From Vreelandella aquamarina (GTDB lineage: Bacteria > Pseudomonadota > Gammaproteobacteria > Pseudomonadales > Halomonadaceae), in assembly GCF_020075495.1 (NCBI RefSeq), contig NZ_JABYQT010000003.1, forward strand, positions 1 to 64,000: 64,000 nt of DNA. The letters are read 5' to 3'. A program made the translations under genes and the position numbers. This document shows positions 36,031-46,078 of this stretch, in pieces (the stretch's first letter is position 1; each line of letters starts with the position of its first letter). Under the pieces are notes generated by a model, which saw only the letters and a program-made list of their open reading frames with translations, was not told where the DNA came from and did not search any database.

Positions 36031-36387
36031 ATGAGCAGCAAGAACAAGGTGATCCAGGCGATCGAAAACGAGCAGATGAGCAAGGAAATTCCTGCCTTTG
36101 CTCCGGGCGACACCATCGTCGTCCAGGTAAAGGTCAAGGAAGGCACCCGCGAGCGTCTGCAGGCCTTCGAAGGTGTGGTGATCGGCAAGCGTAACCGTGG
36201 CCTGAACTCCGCTTTCACCGTGCGCAAGATTTCTCACGGTGTAGGCGTCGAGCGTACCTTCCAGACCTACAGCCCGCTGGTTGACTCTATCGAAGTCAAG
36301 CGTCGTGGTGACGTGCGTCAGGCCAAGCTGTACTACCTGCGTGAGCGTAGCGGCAAGTCTGCGCGTATCAAGGAAAAGCTGGCCTAA
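36031..36387 (+). CDS. rplS: 50S ribosomal protein bL19
   Basis: The 118-residue protein starts [16 protein letters not shown] and carries the bL19 blocks [38 protein letters not shown] reading across it, and [17 protein letters not shown]. It lies at the 30S/50S interface. The ATG at 36031 is preferred, because aggag is seven bases away; the ATG at 36025 would sit one base after it. Confidence 0.97.
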   Translation: MSSKNKVIQAIENEQMSKEIPAFAPGDTIVVQVKVKEGTRERLQAFEGVVIGKRNRGLNSAFTVRKISHGVGVERTFQTYSPLVDSIEVKRRGDVRQAKLYYLRERSGKSARIKEKLA

Positions 36388-36442
36388 GCGTCACTTTTCG
36401 CGGGCCTGCGCAGCGCTGTATGCGCGTGGTGCCCGGATACCA

Positions 36443-36478
36443 GGACCCCGTCACCGCTTTGCGGGGCGGGGTTTTGTT
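36443..36478 (+). terminator. Terminator of the rpsP operon
   Basis: An imperfect GC-rich hairpin (accccgtcaccgc / gcggggcggggt) is followed by tttt. It lies 56 bases after rplS and before xerD. Confidence 0.75.
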
Positions 36479-36533
36479 TATGCGTCTAGAAACTATTTCA
36501 AGACGATTGACACTATCCTGAGACGGTTAACGT

Positions 36534-37415
36534 ATGAGCATGATGGATGCTTTTTTAGACGCCCTGTGGCTTGAACAGGGTGCCAGTGATCATACGTTAG
36601 CGGCCTATCGGCGCGATCTCGCCGCCTGGCAGCAGCATCTGGAGGGCCATGGCGAGGATCTGCTCACTCCGGCACCCGAGCGACTGGCTGCCTGGTTCGA
36701 TGTGCGCCGCGAGCAGGGCTATCAGCTGCGCAGCAATGCCCGGCTGTTGTCCACACTGCGCAGCTTCTACCGTTGGGCGCGCCTGCAGGGCCATGTGAAA
36801 AGCGACCCGCTGGCCGAGGTGAAGCTGCCGCGGGTAACGCCCGGGCTGCCCAATACGCTGGACGAGGACGAGGTCGAACGTCTCTTGCTGGCACCGGATA
36901 CCGATACACCGCTTGGCGTGCGCGACCGCACCATGCTGGAGCTGCTGTACGCCTGCGGGCTGCGTGTCTCGGAGCTGGTCTCGTTGACCGGCGACGCGGT
37001 CAATCTGCGCCAGAACGTGGTACGCGTGCGCGGCAAGGGCGACAAGGACCGTCTGGTGCCCATGGGCGAAGAAGCTGCCGACTGGCTGGCCCACTACATG
37101 GCCACGGCGCGCGTGGCGCTGATGAGCGACCCGACCAGGCCTGCGCTGTTCCCGGGCCGCAGTGACAAGGCCATGACCCGGCAGACCTTCTGGCACCGTA
37201 TAAAGGCCCATGCCATCACCGCCGGCATTTCACGTCCGCTGTCGCCACACACGCTTCGCCATGCGTTTGCGACACATTTATTGAATCATGGGGCCAATTT
37301 ACGGGTCGTACAGCTGCTGTTAGGCCATAGCGATCTATCCACGACCCAAATTTATACGCATGTTGCCCAAGCGCGCTTGGAAAATCTGCATGCTGAACAT
37401 CATCCGCGAGGTTGA
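36534..37415 (+). CDS. xerD: Site-specific tyrosine recombinase XerD
   Basis: The 293-residue protein has an N-terminal SAM-like core-binding domain and a catalytic domain with the tyrosine recombinase residues: Arg in ACGLRVSEL, Lys in GKGDKDRLVP, His and Arg in SPHTLRHAFATH, His in LLGHSDLSTT and Tyr in TQIYTHV. With XerC it resolves chromosome dimers at dif. Its place just upstream of dsbC matches pseudomonads. ATG at 36534 or 36540 could start it. Confidence 0.96.
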   Translation: MSMMDAFLDALWLEQGASDHTLAAYRRDLAAWQQHLEGHGEDLLTPAPERLAAWFDVRREQGYQLRSNARLLSTLRSFYRWARLQGHVKSDPLAEVKLPRVTPGLPNTLDEDEVERLLLAPDTDTPLGVRDRTMLELLYACGLRVSELVSLTGDAVNLRQNVVRVRGKGDKDRLVPMGEEAADWLAHYMATARVALMSDPTRPALFPGRSDKAMTRQTFWHRIKAHAITAGISRPLSPHTLRHAFATHLLNHGANLRVVQLLLGHSDLSTTQIYTHVAQARLENLHAEHHPRG

Positions 37416-37422
37416 AGAAAGA

Positions 37423-38181
37423 ATGCGTCAACGTACGGTTACTCCCGCTTTACGCTCTGCCTTACTCACCCTGGCCGTCGCCAGCATCCTGCCTTTCGCC
37501 GCTCAGGCAGACACCACGGCAGACCAGTTGCGCGAGTCGCTCAGCGTCAACGGCCGGTCAATGCCGGTGGAGCAGGTGAGCGCCACGCCGATGGAGGGTA
37601 TCTACCACGTGCGCCTGGAAAGCGGCGAGTCGTTCTACTCCAATGCCGACGGCAGCCACTTTCTGGTGGGCGACCTTTTCGAGAATACTTCGACCGGCCT
37701 GGTCAACCTGACCGAGCAGGCCAAGAACCAGGAGCGCGTGGCGGCACTTGCCAACGTACCGGAGTCCGAGCGCGTGGTTTACCGCGGAGTGGATGAACCC
37801 AAGGCGACCGTCGTGGTGTTCACCGATCCTACCTGCCCTTACTGTGAGCGGCTGCATGAAGCCGTGCCCGAGCTTAACGAGCGCGGGATTGCGGTACACT
37901 ACCTGGCATTTCCGCGAGCGGGTATCGAGAGTGATGCCGCAAGGTCGATGCAGCAGGCGTGGTGCTCCGACAACCGCAGCGAAGCCATGACCCGTGCCCA
38001 GCAGCGCCAGCCGCTGTCCGGTCCGGCAGATTGCGATAACCCGGTCGCCGAGCAGTATAATCTGGGCATGGCGCTGGGCGTTCAGGGTACGCCCGCGATC
38101 ATTCTGCCCGACGGCCAGCTGGTGCCGGGTTATGTACCGCCAGAAAGGCTGGCTGCCATGTTAGGCTTGGGCGACGCGTAA
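37423..38181 (+). CDS. dsbC: Thiol:disulfide interchange protein DsbC
   Basis: The 252-residue protein has a signal peptide ending in FAAQA, an N-terminal dimerisation domain with GIYHVRLESGESFYSNADG, and a thioredoxin domain with the CPYC active site (Cys138 and Cys141) plus the cis-Pro loop GVQGTPAI. It isomerises wrong disulfides in the periplasm and is kept reduced by DsbD. It starts eight bases after the xerD stop, at the ATG at 37423. Confidence 0.95.
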   Translation: MRQRTVTPALRSALLTLAVASILPFAAQADTTADQLRESLSVNGRSMPVEQVSATPMEGIYHVRLESGESFYSNADGSHFLVGDLFENTSTGLVNLTEQAKNQERVAALANVPESERVVYRGVDEPKATVVVFTDPTCPYCERLHEAVPELNERGIAVHYLAFPRAGIESDAARSMQQAWCSDNRSEAMTRAQQRQPLSGPADCDNPVAEQYNLGMALGVQGTPAIILPDGQLVPGYVPPERLAAMLGLGDA

Positions 38182-38305
38182 GCGCGACCCGACAAGGCAC
38201 GCTAAACAAGTGCCAATCGATAGACATTACCGCCTGGGCGGTGACGCTGGAACACTGAATTCAAGACCGGGCGCGAAACGCGCCCACCACGAAAGGGGAT
38301 GTATT

Positions 38306-39622
38306 TTGAAACCGGTAAGAGTAGGCATTTGCGGGCTAGGTACGGTAGGTGGCGGCACCTTCAACGTGTTGACGCGTAACGCTGACGATATTGCACGCCG
38401 TGCAGGCCGTCCCATTGTGATCGAGCAGGTCGCCCACCGCAGCATTCACCCCGATTGCGACATTACCGGTATCAATGCCACCACCGACGTGTTTGACGTG
38501 GCCACCAACCCTGACGTGGACGTGCTGGTCGAATTGATCGGCGGCTATGAGCTGGCGCGTGAGCTGGTACTGACCGCGATTGCCAACGGCAAGCATGTGG
38601 TCACTGCCAACAAGGCGTTGATTGCGGTGCACGGCAACGAGATCTTCAAGGCCGCCCATGAGAAGGGCGTGATCGTGGCCTTCGAGGCGGCAGTCGCTGG
38701 CGGTATCCCGGTCATCAAGTCGCTGCGCGAGGGTCTGGGCGCCAACCGTATCGAGTGGGTAGCGGGCATCATCAACGGCACCGGCAACTTTATCCTGACC
38801 CATATGCGTGACGAAGGCCGGGCCTTTGAGGACGTGCTTGCCGAAGCCCAGGCGCTGGGTTACGCCGAAGCCGATCCCACCTTTGACGTTGAAGGTATCG
38901 ACGCCGCCCACAAGCTGACCATCCTGGCCTCGATTGCCTACGGTGTGCCGCTGCAGTTCGAGAAAGCCTTTACCGAAGGTATCTCGCGGATTACCGCCGA
39001 AGACGTGGAGCAGGCCGACAACCTGGGCTACATCATCAAGCACCTGGGCATTTCCAAGCGTACCGACCAGGGCCTTGAACTGCGCGTTCACCCCACCCTG
39101 ATTCCCAAGGAGCGTCTGCTGGCCAACGTGCACGGCGTGAAGAACGCCATCGCCGTCATGGGAGATGCCGTCGGCCCGACGCTCTACTACGGCGCTGGTG
39201 CCGGTGCCGAACCCACCGCGTCTGCCGTGGTGGCGGATCTGCTCGACGTGGCCCGTGATATTTCCACCGACCATCACTACCGCGTACCTTACCTGGCGTT
39301 CAGCGGCATCGACGAAGATGTCAGCCAACTGCCGATCATGCCGATGGAAGACATTACCACGGCCTACTACCTGCGCCTGCTGGCGGTGGACCGCCCCGGC
39401 GTGCTGGCACGCGTGGCGACCATCCTGGCCGAGCAGGGCATCTCCATCGAAGCGCTGATCCAGAAAGAAGCGACCGAAGGCGAGCTGGTGCCGATCATCC
39501 TGCTGACTCACCGCACCAAGGAGAAGCAGATGAACGAAGCCATTCGTGAAATCGAAGCCATGGCCGATATCGCCGGGCCTGTCACGCGCATTCGCGTGGA
39601 AAGCCTGGACGAGGGGGAGTAA
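38306..39622 (+). CDS. hom: Homoserine dehydrogenase
   Basis: The 438-residue enzyme has the NAD(P) motif VGICGLGTVGGGTF, the catalytic domain (ANKALIAVHGNE, AVAGGIPVIKSLREGL, GIINGTGNFILT) and a C-terminal ACT domain (RPGVLARVATILAEQGISIE). It reduces aspartate semialdehyde to homoserine for threonine and methionine. The ACT domain points to feedback by threonine. The start is TTG at 38306, with aaaggggat eight bases upstream; translation from further upstream would read a GC hairpin (gggcgc-gaaa-cgcgccc) in the leader. Confidence 0.95.
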   Translation: MKPVRVGICGLGTVGGGTFNVLTRNADDIARRAGRPIVIEQVAHRSIHPDCDITGINATTDVFDVATNPDVDVLVELIGGYELARELVLTAIANGKHVVTANKALIAVHGNEIFKAAHEKGVIVAFEAAVAGGIPVIKSLREGLGANRIEWVAGIINGTGNFILTHMRDEGRAFEDVLAEAQALGYAEADPTFDVEGIDAAHKLTILASIAYGVPLQFEKAFTEGISRITAEDVEQADNLGYIIKHLGISKRTDQGLELRVHPTLIPKERLLANVHGVKNAIAVMGDAVGPTLYYGAGAGAEPTASAVVADLLDVARDISTDHHYRVPYLAFSGIDEDVSQLPIMPMEDITTAYYLRLLAVDRPGVLARVATILAEQGISIEALIQKEATEGELVPIILLTHRTKEKQMNEAIREIEAMADIAGPVTRIRVESLDEGE

Positions 39623-39627
39623 CCCAG

Positions 39628-41016
39628 ATGCGCTATATCAGCACGCGTGGGCAGGCGCCCGCGCTCTCGTTTGAAGAAGTGGTATTGACCGGCATGGCCA
39701 GCGACGGCGGTCTTTACGTGCCCGAAGAGATTCCTGCGCTTTCCAAAGAGGACCTGGCCGAGATGGCCGGGCTCTCCTATGCCGAGATCGCCTTTCGGGT
39801 GATGAAGCCGTTCGTCAATGGCGAGATCGACGACGACACCTTCCGCACCCTCGTGACCGAGGCCTACGCCACCTTCACCCACGATGCGGTGGTGCCGCTC
39901 AAGCAGCTCGACGCCAACCACTTTTTGCTCGAGCAGTTCCACGGCCCGACGCTGGCGTTCAAGGACGTGGCGCTGCAACTTCTGGGGCGCCTGCTCGATC
40001 ACTTTCTGAAAAAGCGCGGCGAGCGCGCGGTGATCATGGGCGCGACCTCCGGCGACACCGGCTCGGCGGCGATCGAGGGCTGCCGTCACTGTGACAACCT
40101 GGATATCTTCATTCTGCATCCGCATCAGCGGGTATCCGAGGTGCAGCGGCGTCAGATGACCTCGGTGCTGGCCGACAACGTCTTCAACATCGCCATCGAA
40201 GGCAATTTCGACGACGCCCAGGCCATGGTCAAGGCAAGCTTCGCCGATCAGAATTTCCTGAACGGCACGCGCCTGGTCGCGGTCAACTCGATCAACTGGG
40301 CGCGCATCATGGCCCAGATCGTCTATTACGTGGCCGCCGGCGTCGCGCTCGGTGCGCCGCACCGCGAGGTCAGCTTCTGCGTGCCGTCGGCCAACTTCGG
40401 CAACGTCTTTGCCGGCTACATGGCGTACAAGATGGGGCTGCCGGTCAAGCAGTTCATCATTGCCACCAACGCCAACGACATTCTCCACCGCACCCTCGCC
40501 GCCAACGACTTCTCGAAAAAGGAGCTCGAGGCCACGCTTGCGCCCTCCATGGATATCGTGGTGTCGTCGAACTTCGAGCGTTTGCTGTTCGATGCCTACG
40601 AGCGTGACGGTGCCGCCGTGGCTGCCCTTCTGGAGCGCTTTCAGCAGGAGCCCACCGCGCTTGCGGATGCGCCGCTTGAAAGGCTGCGTGAGAAGTTCGC
40701 AAGCCACAGTGTGGATGACGCGACCATCCTGGAAGTCATTCGCGAAGCGCACCACCGCACCGGCGAGATGCTCGACCCGCATACGGCAACCGGCTACCGG
40801 GCAGCCGAGCGCGCTCGCGCAGATCAGACCACGCCGATGATCACGCTGGCGACCGCGCATCCGGCCAAGTTCGCCGAAGCCGTGGTGAAGGCCGGTTTCC
40901 AGGGCGTACCGCTGCCTACCCACATGGATGATCTGCTGGAGCGTGAAGAGCGCTATACGGTGCTGCCCGCCGAGCTGAGCGCTGTTCAGCAGTTCGTTGC
41001 GGACAACCGCCGTTAA
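39628..41016 (+). CDS. thrC: Threonine synthase
   Basis: The 462-residue PLP enzyme has the start MRYISTRGQAPALSFEEVVL, the cofactor lysine Lys112 in HGPTLAFKDVALQ and GATSGDTGSAAIEG for phosphate binding. It converts phosphohomoserine to threonine. It lies six bases behind hom and must be cotranscribed with it. Confidence 0.97.
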   Translation: MRYISTRGQAPALSFEEVVLTGMASDGGLYVPEEIPALSKEDLAEMAGLSYAEIAFRVMKPFVNGEIDDDTFRTLVTEAYATFTHDAVVPLKQLDANHFLLEQFHGPTLAFKDVALQLLGRLLDHFLKKRGERAVIMGATSGDTGSAAIEGCRHCDNLDIFILHPHQRVSEVQRRQMTSVLADNVFNIAIEGNFDDAQAMVKASFADQNFLNGTRLVAVNSINWARIMAQIVYYVAAGVALGAPHREVSFCVPSANFGNVFAGYMAYKMGLPVKQFIIATNANDILHRTLAANDFSKKELEATLAPSMDIVVSSNFERLLFDAYERDGAAVAALLERFQQEPTALADAPLERLREKFASHSVDDATILEVIREAHHRTGEMLDPHTATGYRAAERARADQTTPMITLATAHPAKFAEAVVKAGFQGVPLPTHMDDLLEREERYTVLPAELSAVQQFVADNRR

Positions 41017-41055
41017 CCCGGGATAGTCGCCTTGCTTGCTGTTACTCGAAATGCG

Positions 41056-42834
41056 ATGCCTCAACGGGCCACCCAGCCAAGACTGGAGCCTCGTCCCCTG
41101 GACGAGGCGGTCTATGCGCGTGCCCAGTCAGAAGGCTTGAGTGAGCTGCAGGCGAGGCTTCTGGCCTCGCGACTGCCGGGCTATCAGGATGAGCTCGCCC
41201 CGCTGGTAAGTCCCAGCCTGCGTTATCTGGCCCACCCGGAGAAGCTTGCCGATGGCCGCCGCGCTGCCGAGCGGATTGCCCAGGCGGTGGCCGAAGGGGA
41301 GTCCATTGGCATCCTGACCGATTACGATGTGGACGGTATTACCTCCCACGTGGTGATCCGGCGCACGCTGGTGGAGCTGTTTGGCGTGCCCGAGCACAGG
41401 TTGCACAGCCTGATTGGCCACCGGATTCACGACGGTTACGGCATCAGCCTGCCGCTGGTCGAGCGTACGCTGTCGCTCAAGCCGCTGCCTTCCCTGGTGA
41501 TTACCGCTGACTGCGGCAGTTCCGATGAGCCGCGTATTGCGCGCCTGAAAGCGGCGGGTATCGATGTGGTGGTCAGTGATCACCACGCGCTGCCGCTGGA
41601 AGGCCCGCCGGCGTCGGCGTACGCCTGTGTGAACCCGACCCGCCCGGACTGCGACTATCCGGACAAGACCATTGCCGGGTGCATGGTGGCCTGGCTTGTG
41701 ATGTCATTGGCGCGTGGCGTGCTGGTGGAGTGGGGCGTGCTGCCCGAAGCAACCCCCAAGCTTTCACCCTGGCTCTCTTATGTGGCGCTGGGTACCGTGG
41801 CGGACTGCGTGTCGCTGGGGGCAAGCCCCGCCAACCGCGCCGTGGTGAGCTACGGGCTGACCTTGATCAACCGTATGGACGCTGCCTGCTGGCGGGCCAT
41901 GGCGGCGCGGCTCGGCGCAGACAGCGTGCCGTTCAATGCCGAAACGCTCGCCTTTCAGATGGGGCCGCGCATCAACGCGCGCTCGCGCCTCGATGACCCA
42001 TACGCCGCGCTGCACTTCATGCTGGCCGAAAGCGATGGTGTCGCCAATCGCCAGCTGGAAGTGCTCGACCAGGACAATCAGTCGCGCAAGGCGATCGAAG
42101 CCGACATGGCTGAAGAGGCGCGCTCGCTTGCCGCCGGGGCGCTGACGGCCGATGAGCCTGCCGTGGTAGTGCTGCTGGAAGATGGACATCCTGGCGTTCA
42201 GGGCATCGTGGCGTCACGTCTGGTGCAGGCCTACGGTCGACCCGCGCTGGTGCTCACCCGTGCCGCCGCGCCCAACATGCTGACCGGCTCGGGCCGCTCG
42301 ATTGACGGGGTGCACCTGCGTGATGCCCTGCAGCGCACCTTCGAGCTGGCGCCCGAGGCGTTGCCGCGCTTTGGCGGGCACGGTGGGGCAGCGGGTGTGG
42401 GCGTACCCCGCGAGCAGCTCGATACGTTCAAGCAGGCGTTTCTCGCCGCGGTTGCCGAGCAGCTTGACGGCCGCGAGCTCTACCCGCGCCTGTGGACCGA
42501 CGGCGAACTCTCTAGCGCACAGCTCTCGCTGACCACGCTTGAGGAGATCGACGCGCTCGGCCCTTACGGGCGGGAGTTCGATCCGCCGCTGTTCGAGGGG
42601 CGCTTCATCGTGGAGGCGCTGCGTCCGGTGGGCGCCGATGGTGCGCACCTGATGCTCGAGCTCTCCATGGGCGCCATGACCTGCAAGGCGATCTGGTTTC
42701 GCGCCCTGACGCCGGGCGAGCTGCCCGCCTTCGCCATCGGTGATACGCTGCACTGCGCCTACAAGCTCAATCGCAACCGCTGGCGGGGGCGTGAGTCGCT
42801 GCAACTGATGATCGAGCATGCCAGCGCCGTCTGA
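41056..42834 (+). CDS. recJ: RecJ-family single-strand DNA exonuclease (DHH)
   Basis: The product is about 592 residues. It has the DHH phosphoesterase motifs ILTDYDVDGITSHV, ITADCGSSDEPRI, VVVSDHHALP and ALGTVADCVSL, and the DHHA1 block with GSGRSIDGVHL and RFGGHGGAAGVGV. The C-terminal part has the RecJ OB-like domain. RecJ degrades ssDNA 5' to 3' in recombination and base excision repair. Motif I reads DYDVDG where E. coli RecJ has DFDADG. A start at TTG 41032 is also possible. It stays in the thr operon direction, 40 bases behind thrC. Confidence 0.87.
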   Translation: MPQRATQPRLEPRPLDEAVYARAQSEGLSELQARLLASRLPGYQDELAPLVSPSLRYLAHPEKLADGRRAAERIAQAVAEGESIGILTDYDVDGITSHVVIRRTLVELFGVPEHRLHSLIGHRIHDGYGISLPLVERTLSLKPLPSLVITADCGSSDEPRIARLKAAGIDVVVSDHHALPLEGPPASAYACVNPTRPDCDYPDKTIAGCMVAWLVMSLARGVLVEWGVLPEATPKLSPWLSYVALGTVADCVSLGASPANRAVVSYGLTLINRMDAACWRAMAARLGADSVPFNAETLAFQMGPRINARSRLDDPYAALHFMLAESDGVANRQLEVLDQDNQSRKAIEADMAEEARSLAAGALTADEPAVVVLLEDGHPGVQGIVASRLVQAYGRPALVLTRAAAPNMLTGSGRSIDGVHLRDALQRTFELAPEALPRFGGHGGAAGVGVPREQLDTFKQAFLAAVAEQLDGRELYPRLWTDGELSSAQLSLTTLEEIDALGPYGREFDPPLFEGRFIVEALRPVGADGAHLMLELSMGAMTCKAIWFRALTPGELPAFAIGDTLHCAYKLNRNRWRGRESLQLMIEHASAV

Positions 42835-42876
42835 CCAGGCGCGCGACAGGCTCAATAACCCGAGTAAGGACACGTC

Positions 42877-43494
42877 ATGCGTGTGGAAGAGTTACCCAAG
42901 GATCGGCATCGCCCCTACGAAGACGTAATGGCCATGCTGCTGGGCACGCTGTTTGTCGCCCTCGGCGTCACCTTCTATACCCAGGCGGTGTTGTTGACCG
43001 GCAGCACCGCGGGGCTGGCGCTGCTGCTCAATTACGTGACGCAGTGGAGTTTCGGCTTCTGGTTCTTTGCCATCAACCTGCCGTTTTACTACCTGGCGAT
43101 CAAGCGCATGGGAATCAGCTTCACGCTGCGCACCTTCGTGGCGATTGGGCTGGTGTCGCTGTTTTCCGAGCTGACCCAGGGCTGGGTCGTCTTCGAGCGC
43201 GTGCCGTCGCTGTATGCGGCGCTGATGGGTGGGGCGCTGATGGGCATTGGCATGCTGATGCTGTTTCGGCATCGCACGAGCCTTGGCGGCATCAACATCC
43301 TGGCGCTCTACCTGCAGGATCGTCACGGCCTGCGCGCCGGCTACGTACAGCTGGGCATCGACGGGCTGATCCTGCTGCTCGCGCTCACCCAGCTACCGCT
43401 CGACCGAGTCGGCTACTCGGTGCTGGGGGCGCTCACGCTCAATCTGATCATTGCGCTCAACCACAAGCCGGGGCGCTATATTGGCGTAAGCTAG
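42877..43494 (+). CDS. YitT-family membrane protein
   Basis: The 205-residue protein has five or six spans and the YitT/DUF161 motif LTGSTAGLALLLNYV, followed by FFAINLPFYYLAIKRMG and TSLGGINILALYLQDR. Most YitT proteins carry a C-terminal DUF2179 domain; this one lacks it. No transport substrate is established for the family. Its stop overlaps the end of the convergent 23-codon gene. Confidence 0.88.
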   Translation: MRVEELPKDRHRPYEDVMAMLLGTLFVALGVTFYTQAVLLTGSTAGLALLLNYVTQWSFGFWFFAINLPFYYLAIKRMGISFTLRTFVAIGLVSLFSELTQGWVVFERVPSLYAALMGGALMGIGMLMLFRHRTSLGGINILALYLQDRHGLRAGYVQLGIDGLILLLALTQLPLDRVGYSVLGALTLNLIIALNHKPGRYIGVS

Positions 43495-43562
43495 CTCAGC
43501 CAGAACCACCAGACGATCAGTGCGATCAGGCCAAGTCCGGCCACGTTCACCAGCAGGCTCAT
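43491..43562 (-). CDS. 23-residue membrane peptide coupled to copA
   Basis: The frame encodes 23 residues, [20 protein letters not shown] followed by WLS. It is a single membrane span ending in an aromatic belt. Its ATG overlaps the copA stop (ATGA) and a gggag site lies inside the copA end, so it is placed for coupled translation. The sequence resembles the N-terminal anchor of small periplasmic cupredoxins encoded beside CopA in other gammaproteobacteria. So it may be a free small protein or the remnant of such a cupredoxin. The resemblance is from memory. Confidence 0.55.
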   Translation of the reverse strand: MSLLVNVAGLGLIALIVWWFWLS

Positions 43563-46078
43563 GGGGTTTTCTCCCGTTGGGCAGGTTTCCATAACCGCAG
43601 GCGGTTGGCATTGCTGACCACGGTGATGGAGGAGAGCGACATGGCAACCCCGGCGATGATCGGTGACAGCAGCATGCCGGTTAGCGGGTATAGAAGCCCG
43701 GCAGCGATGGGGATGCACAGCACGTTGTAGCCAAAGGCGCCTGCCAGGTTCTGCTTGATATTGGCAAGCGTGGCGCGGCTTATCTCGATCGCTGACGCTA
43801 CCCCGTGCAGCGAGCCGCGCATCAGCGTCATGCCCGCGCTCTCGATGGCGATATCGGTTCCTTGGCCAATGGCAAAACCGACGTCGGCGCGGGCCAGGGC
43901 CGGGGCGTCGTTGATGCCATCACCCACCATGCCGACGACGTCTCCCGCCGTCTGCAGACGCTCGACCTCCGCGTGCTTGTCATCCGGCGTCAGCCCCGCC
44001 TTGAGCGTGGTAATACCCACCTCACGGGCAATGGCGGCGGCGGTACGCGCGTTGTCGCCGGTCAGCATGATCACGTTCAGGCCATCTGCCTGCAGGCGTC
44101 TGACCGCCGCGGCGGCGTCCGCGCGCAGCGCGTCGCTGATGCCGAACAGCGCCGCCAAGCGGCCATCCACGGCCAGGTATACCAGGCTTCGAGCCCGCTC
44201 CTCCAGTGCCTTTGCTCCTTCCATCGCCGCACCCAGGTCCACTCCTGCGTCTTCGAGCAGGCGGGCGTTGCCCAGCAGCAGCGTCTTGTCGTCGCGAGTC
44301 CTGGCTTTGACGCCGCCGCCGGTCACGCTTTCGAACGCCTTGATCTCGGCCGGGGCGACGCCTTGCGCTTCAGCGTAGGTCATCAGGGCTGCTGCCAGTG
44401 GGTGTTCAGAGCCGCGCTCCAGCGCGTGTACCCAGCCCAGAACGCTGGCCTGGCTCTCTCCAAACAGGTGTTCATCGGTAACGCGAGGCTTGCCTTCGGT
44501 GAGCGTGCCGGTCTTGTCCACCACCAGCGTGGTGAGCCTGCTGGCACGCTGCAGCGCCTCGCCGCTTCTCACCAGTACGCCGTGCTCGGCCGCCTTGCCC
44601 ACGCCGATCATGGTGGAAATCGGCGTCGCCAGGCCCAGCGCGCAGGGGCAGGCGATGATCAGCACGGTGGTCGCGGCGACCAGCATATGAATGACCCGAG
44701 GCTCGGGGCCGACGTTGAACCACACCAGGGCCGCCAGAACTGCAATGATCATCACCGCGGGCACGAAGATGCCGGATACCCTGTCGGCCAGCTCGCCGAT
44801 CGGTGGGCGCGAGTTCTGGGCACTGGCCACCTGCTCGGTAATCTGCCCAAGGCGAGTGTCGCTGCCGACGCGGGTGGCGCGGTAGACAAGCCCGCCTTTG
44901 CCATTCACGGTGCCGGCACTGACCTCGTCGCCCGTCTGCTTGCGCACGGCCAGCGGTTCGCCGGTCAGCATGGACTCATCGATATGGCTCTGGCCCTCGG
45001 TCACCTCGCCATCCACGGGAAGGCGCTCGCCGGGGCGTACACGGATATGGTCACCTGCGTGTACCTCGTCCACGTCGATCTCCTGCTCGATGCCGTCACG
45101 GATGACCCGTGCCGTACGGCTTTGCAGGTCGAGCAAGCGTTTCAGCGCATTGCTGGTGCGCCCCCGGGCGCGAAGCTCCAGGGCGTTGCCCAGCAGGACA
45201 AGTCCGATCACCATGGCCGAGGCTTCGAAATAGATACCCTGAGCCGTCTCCGGCAGCCAGGGGGCAAACGCCACCACCGCCATGGAGTAGAGCCAGGCGG
45301 TGCCCGTACCTATGGCCACCAGCGTATCCATGTTGGCCTGGTGGCGCTTCAGACTCTGCCAGGCGTTGACGAAGAAGTGGCGCCCCGGAAAGGCCAGCAC
45401 GCCAAGCGCAAGAAGGCCCACTGCCAGCCAGTAAAGCCGCCCTGTGCCCATCGGGTGCGGGTGATAGATAAACATGCTGAGCATCAGCGGTACGGCAAGC
45501 GCCAGCGCGGCGGCGCTGCCCCGAAGGCGTTTGCGGTAAGTAATGGCGTCCTGCTCGGCGCGCACGCGCTCGGCTTCACGCATGTCCATGATCGGCTCGG
45601 CGCGGTAACCGGCGAAAGCCACGGCGTCGATCAGCGCCTGCTGTTCGGCGCTGCCCGATACCTGGGCGATGTGAGTGGCGAAGTTGACGCTGGCCGCTTC
45701 CACGCCTTGAGTCTGCTCCAGAGCGCTCTGGACGCTTTTGACACAGCCCGCGCAGGTCATGCCGCTGATGGCCAGGCGCATAGATGGTGCGCTGGCGGCG
45801 GGTGCTGGGCTTGGCGGCTGCGTGGTGGATTCGTCTGGCGTCGCTGGCGCTGCGTTGGCGCCAGCCGCCGGGTAACCCGCTCTGACCAGCGCCTCATCCA
45901 GCGCCGCCTCATTCAACGAAGTGATCACCTCAAGGCGTTTTTCGGCGGGAGTGCCGGTGACCTCGGCCGTCGGGTCGTCTGCCTGAATGGCCTCGCGCAT
46001 GCGCTTGACGCAGCCCTGGCAGTTCATGCCGGTGACGGTGCGTGCAATGAGATGACGGGGTGCGTGGGCGGTACTCAT
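43559..46078 (-). CDS. copA: Copper-exporting P1B-type ATPase
   Basis: The 839-residue pump has two N-terminal heavy-metal domains ([11 protein letters not shown] and [11 protein letters not shown]), the transport-site CPC in [13 protein letters not shown], the phosphorylation site DKTGTLTEG, the HP motif in GSEHPLAA and the hinge [10 protein letters not shown]. The last spans carry FGYN and MSLSS, the P1B-1 signature for Cu(I). It exports cytoplasmic Cu(I) to the periplasm. It overlaps the upstream regulator's stop by four bases (ATGA). Confidence 0.96.
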   Translation of the reverse strand: MSTAHAPRHLIARTVTGMNCQGCVKRMREAIQADDPTAEVTGTPAEKRLEVITSLNEAALDEALVRAGYPAAGANAAPATPDESTTQPPSPAPAASAPSMRLAISGMTCAGCVKSVQSALEQTQGVEAASVNFATHIAQVSGSAEQQALIDAVAFAGYRAEPIMDMREAERVRAEQDAITYRKRLRGSAAALALAVPLMLSMFIYHPHPMGTGRLYWLAVGLLALGVLAFPGRHFFVNAWQSLKRHQANMDTLVAIGTGTAWLYSMAVVAFAPWLPETAQGIYFEASAMVIGLVLLGNALELRARGRTSNALKRLLDLQSRTARVIRDGIEQEIDVDEVHAGDHIRVRPGERLPVDGEVTEGQSHIDESMLTGEPLAVRKQTGDEVSAGTVNGKGGLVYRATRVGSDTRLGQITEQVASAQNSRPPIGELADRVSGIFVPAVMIIAVLAALVWFNVGPEPRVIHMLVAATTVLIIACPCALGLATPISTMIGVGKAAEHGVLVRSGEALQRASRLTTLVVDKTGTLTEGKPRVTDEHLFGESQASVLGWVHALERGSEHPLAAALMTYAEAQGVAPAEIKAFESVTGGGVKARTRDDKTLLLGNARLLEDAGVDLGAAMEGAKALEERARSLVYLAVDGRLAALFGISDALRADAAAAVRRLQADGLNVIMLTGDNARTAAAIAREVGITTLKAGLTPDDKHAEVERLQTAGDVVGMVGDGINDAPALARADVGFAIGQGTDIAIESAGMTLMRGSLHGVASAIEISRATLANIKQNLAGAFGYNVLCIPIAAGLLYPLTGMLLSPIIAGVAMSLSSITVVSNANRLRLWKPAQREKTP

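Noticed and set aside
36534..37415. Integrase of a mobile element
   Set aside because: The tyrosine recombinase is XerD by sequence and by its xerD-dsbC-hom context; no attachment sites or cargo are present.
38182..38305. Possible riboswitch or attenuator in front of hom
   Set aside because: The leader has two GC hairpins, but no threonine-rich leader peptide and no recognisable aptamer.
39508..41064. Minus-strand frame across thrC
   Set aside because: Antisense shadow of a complete threonine synthase.
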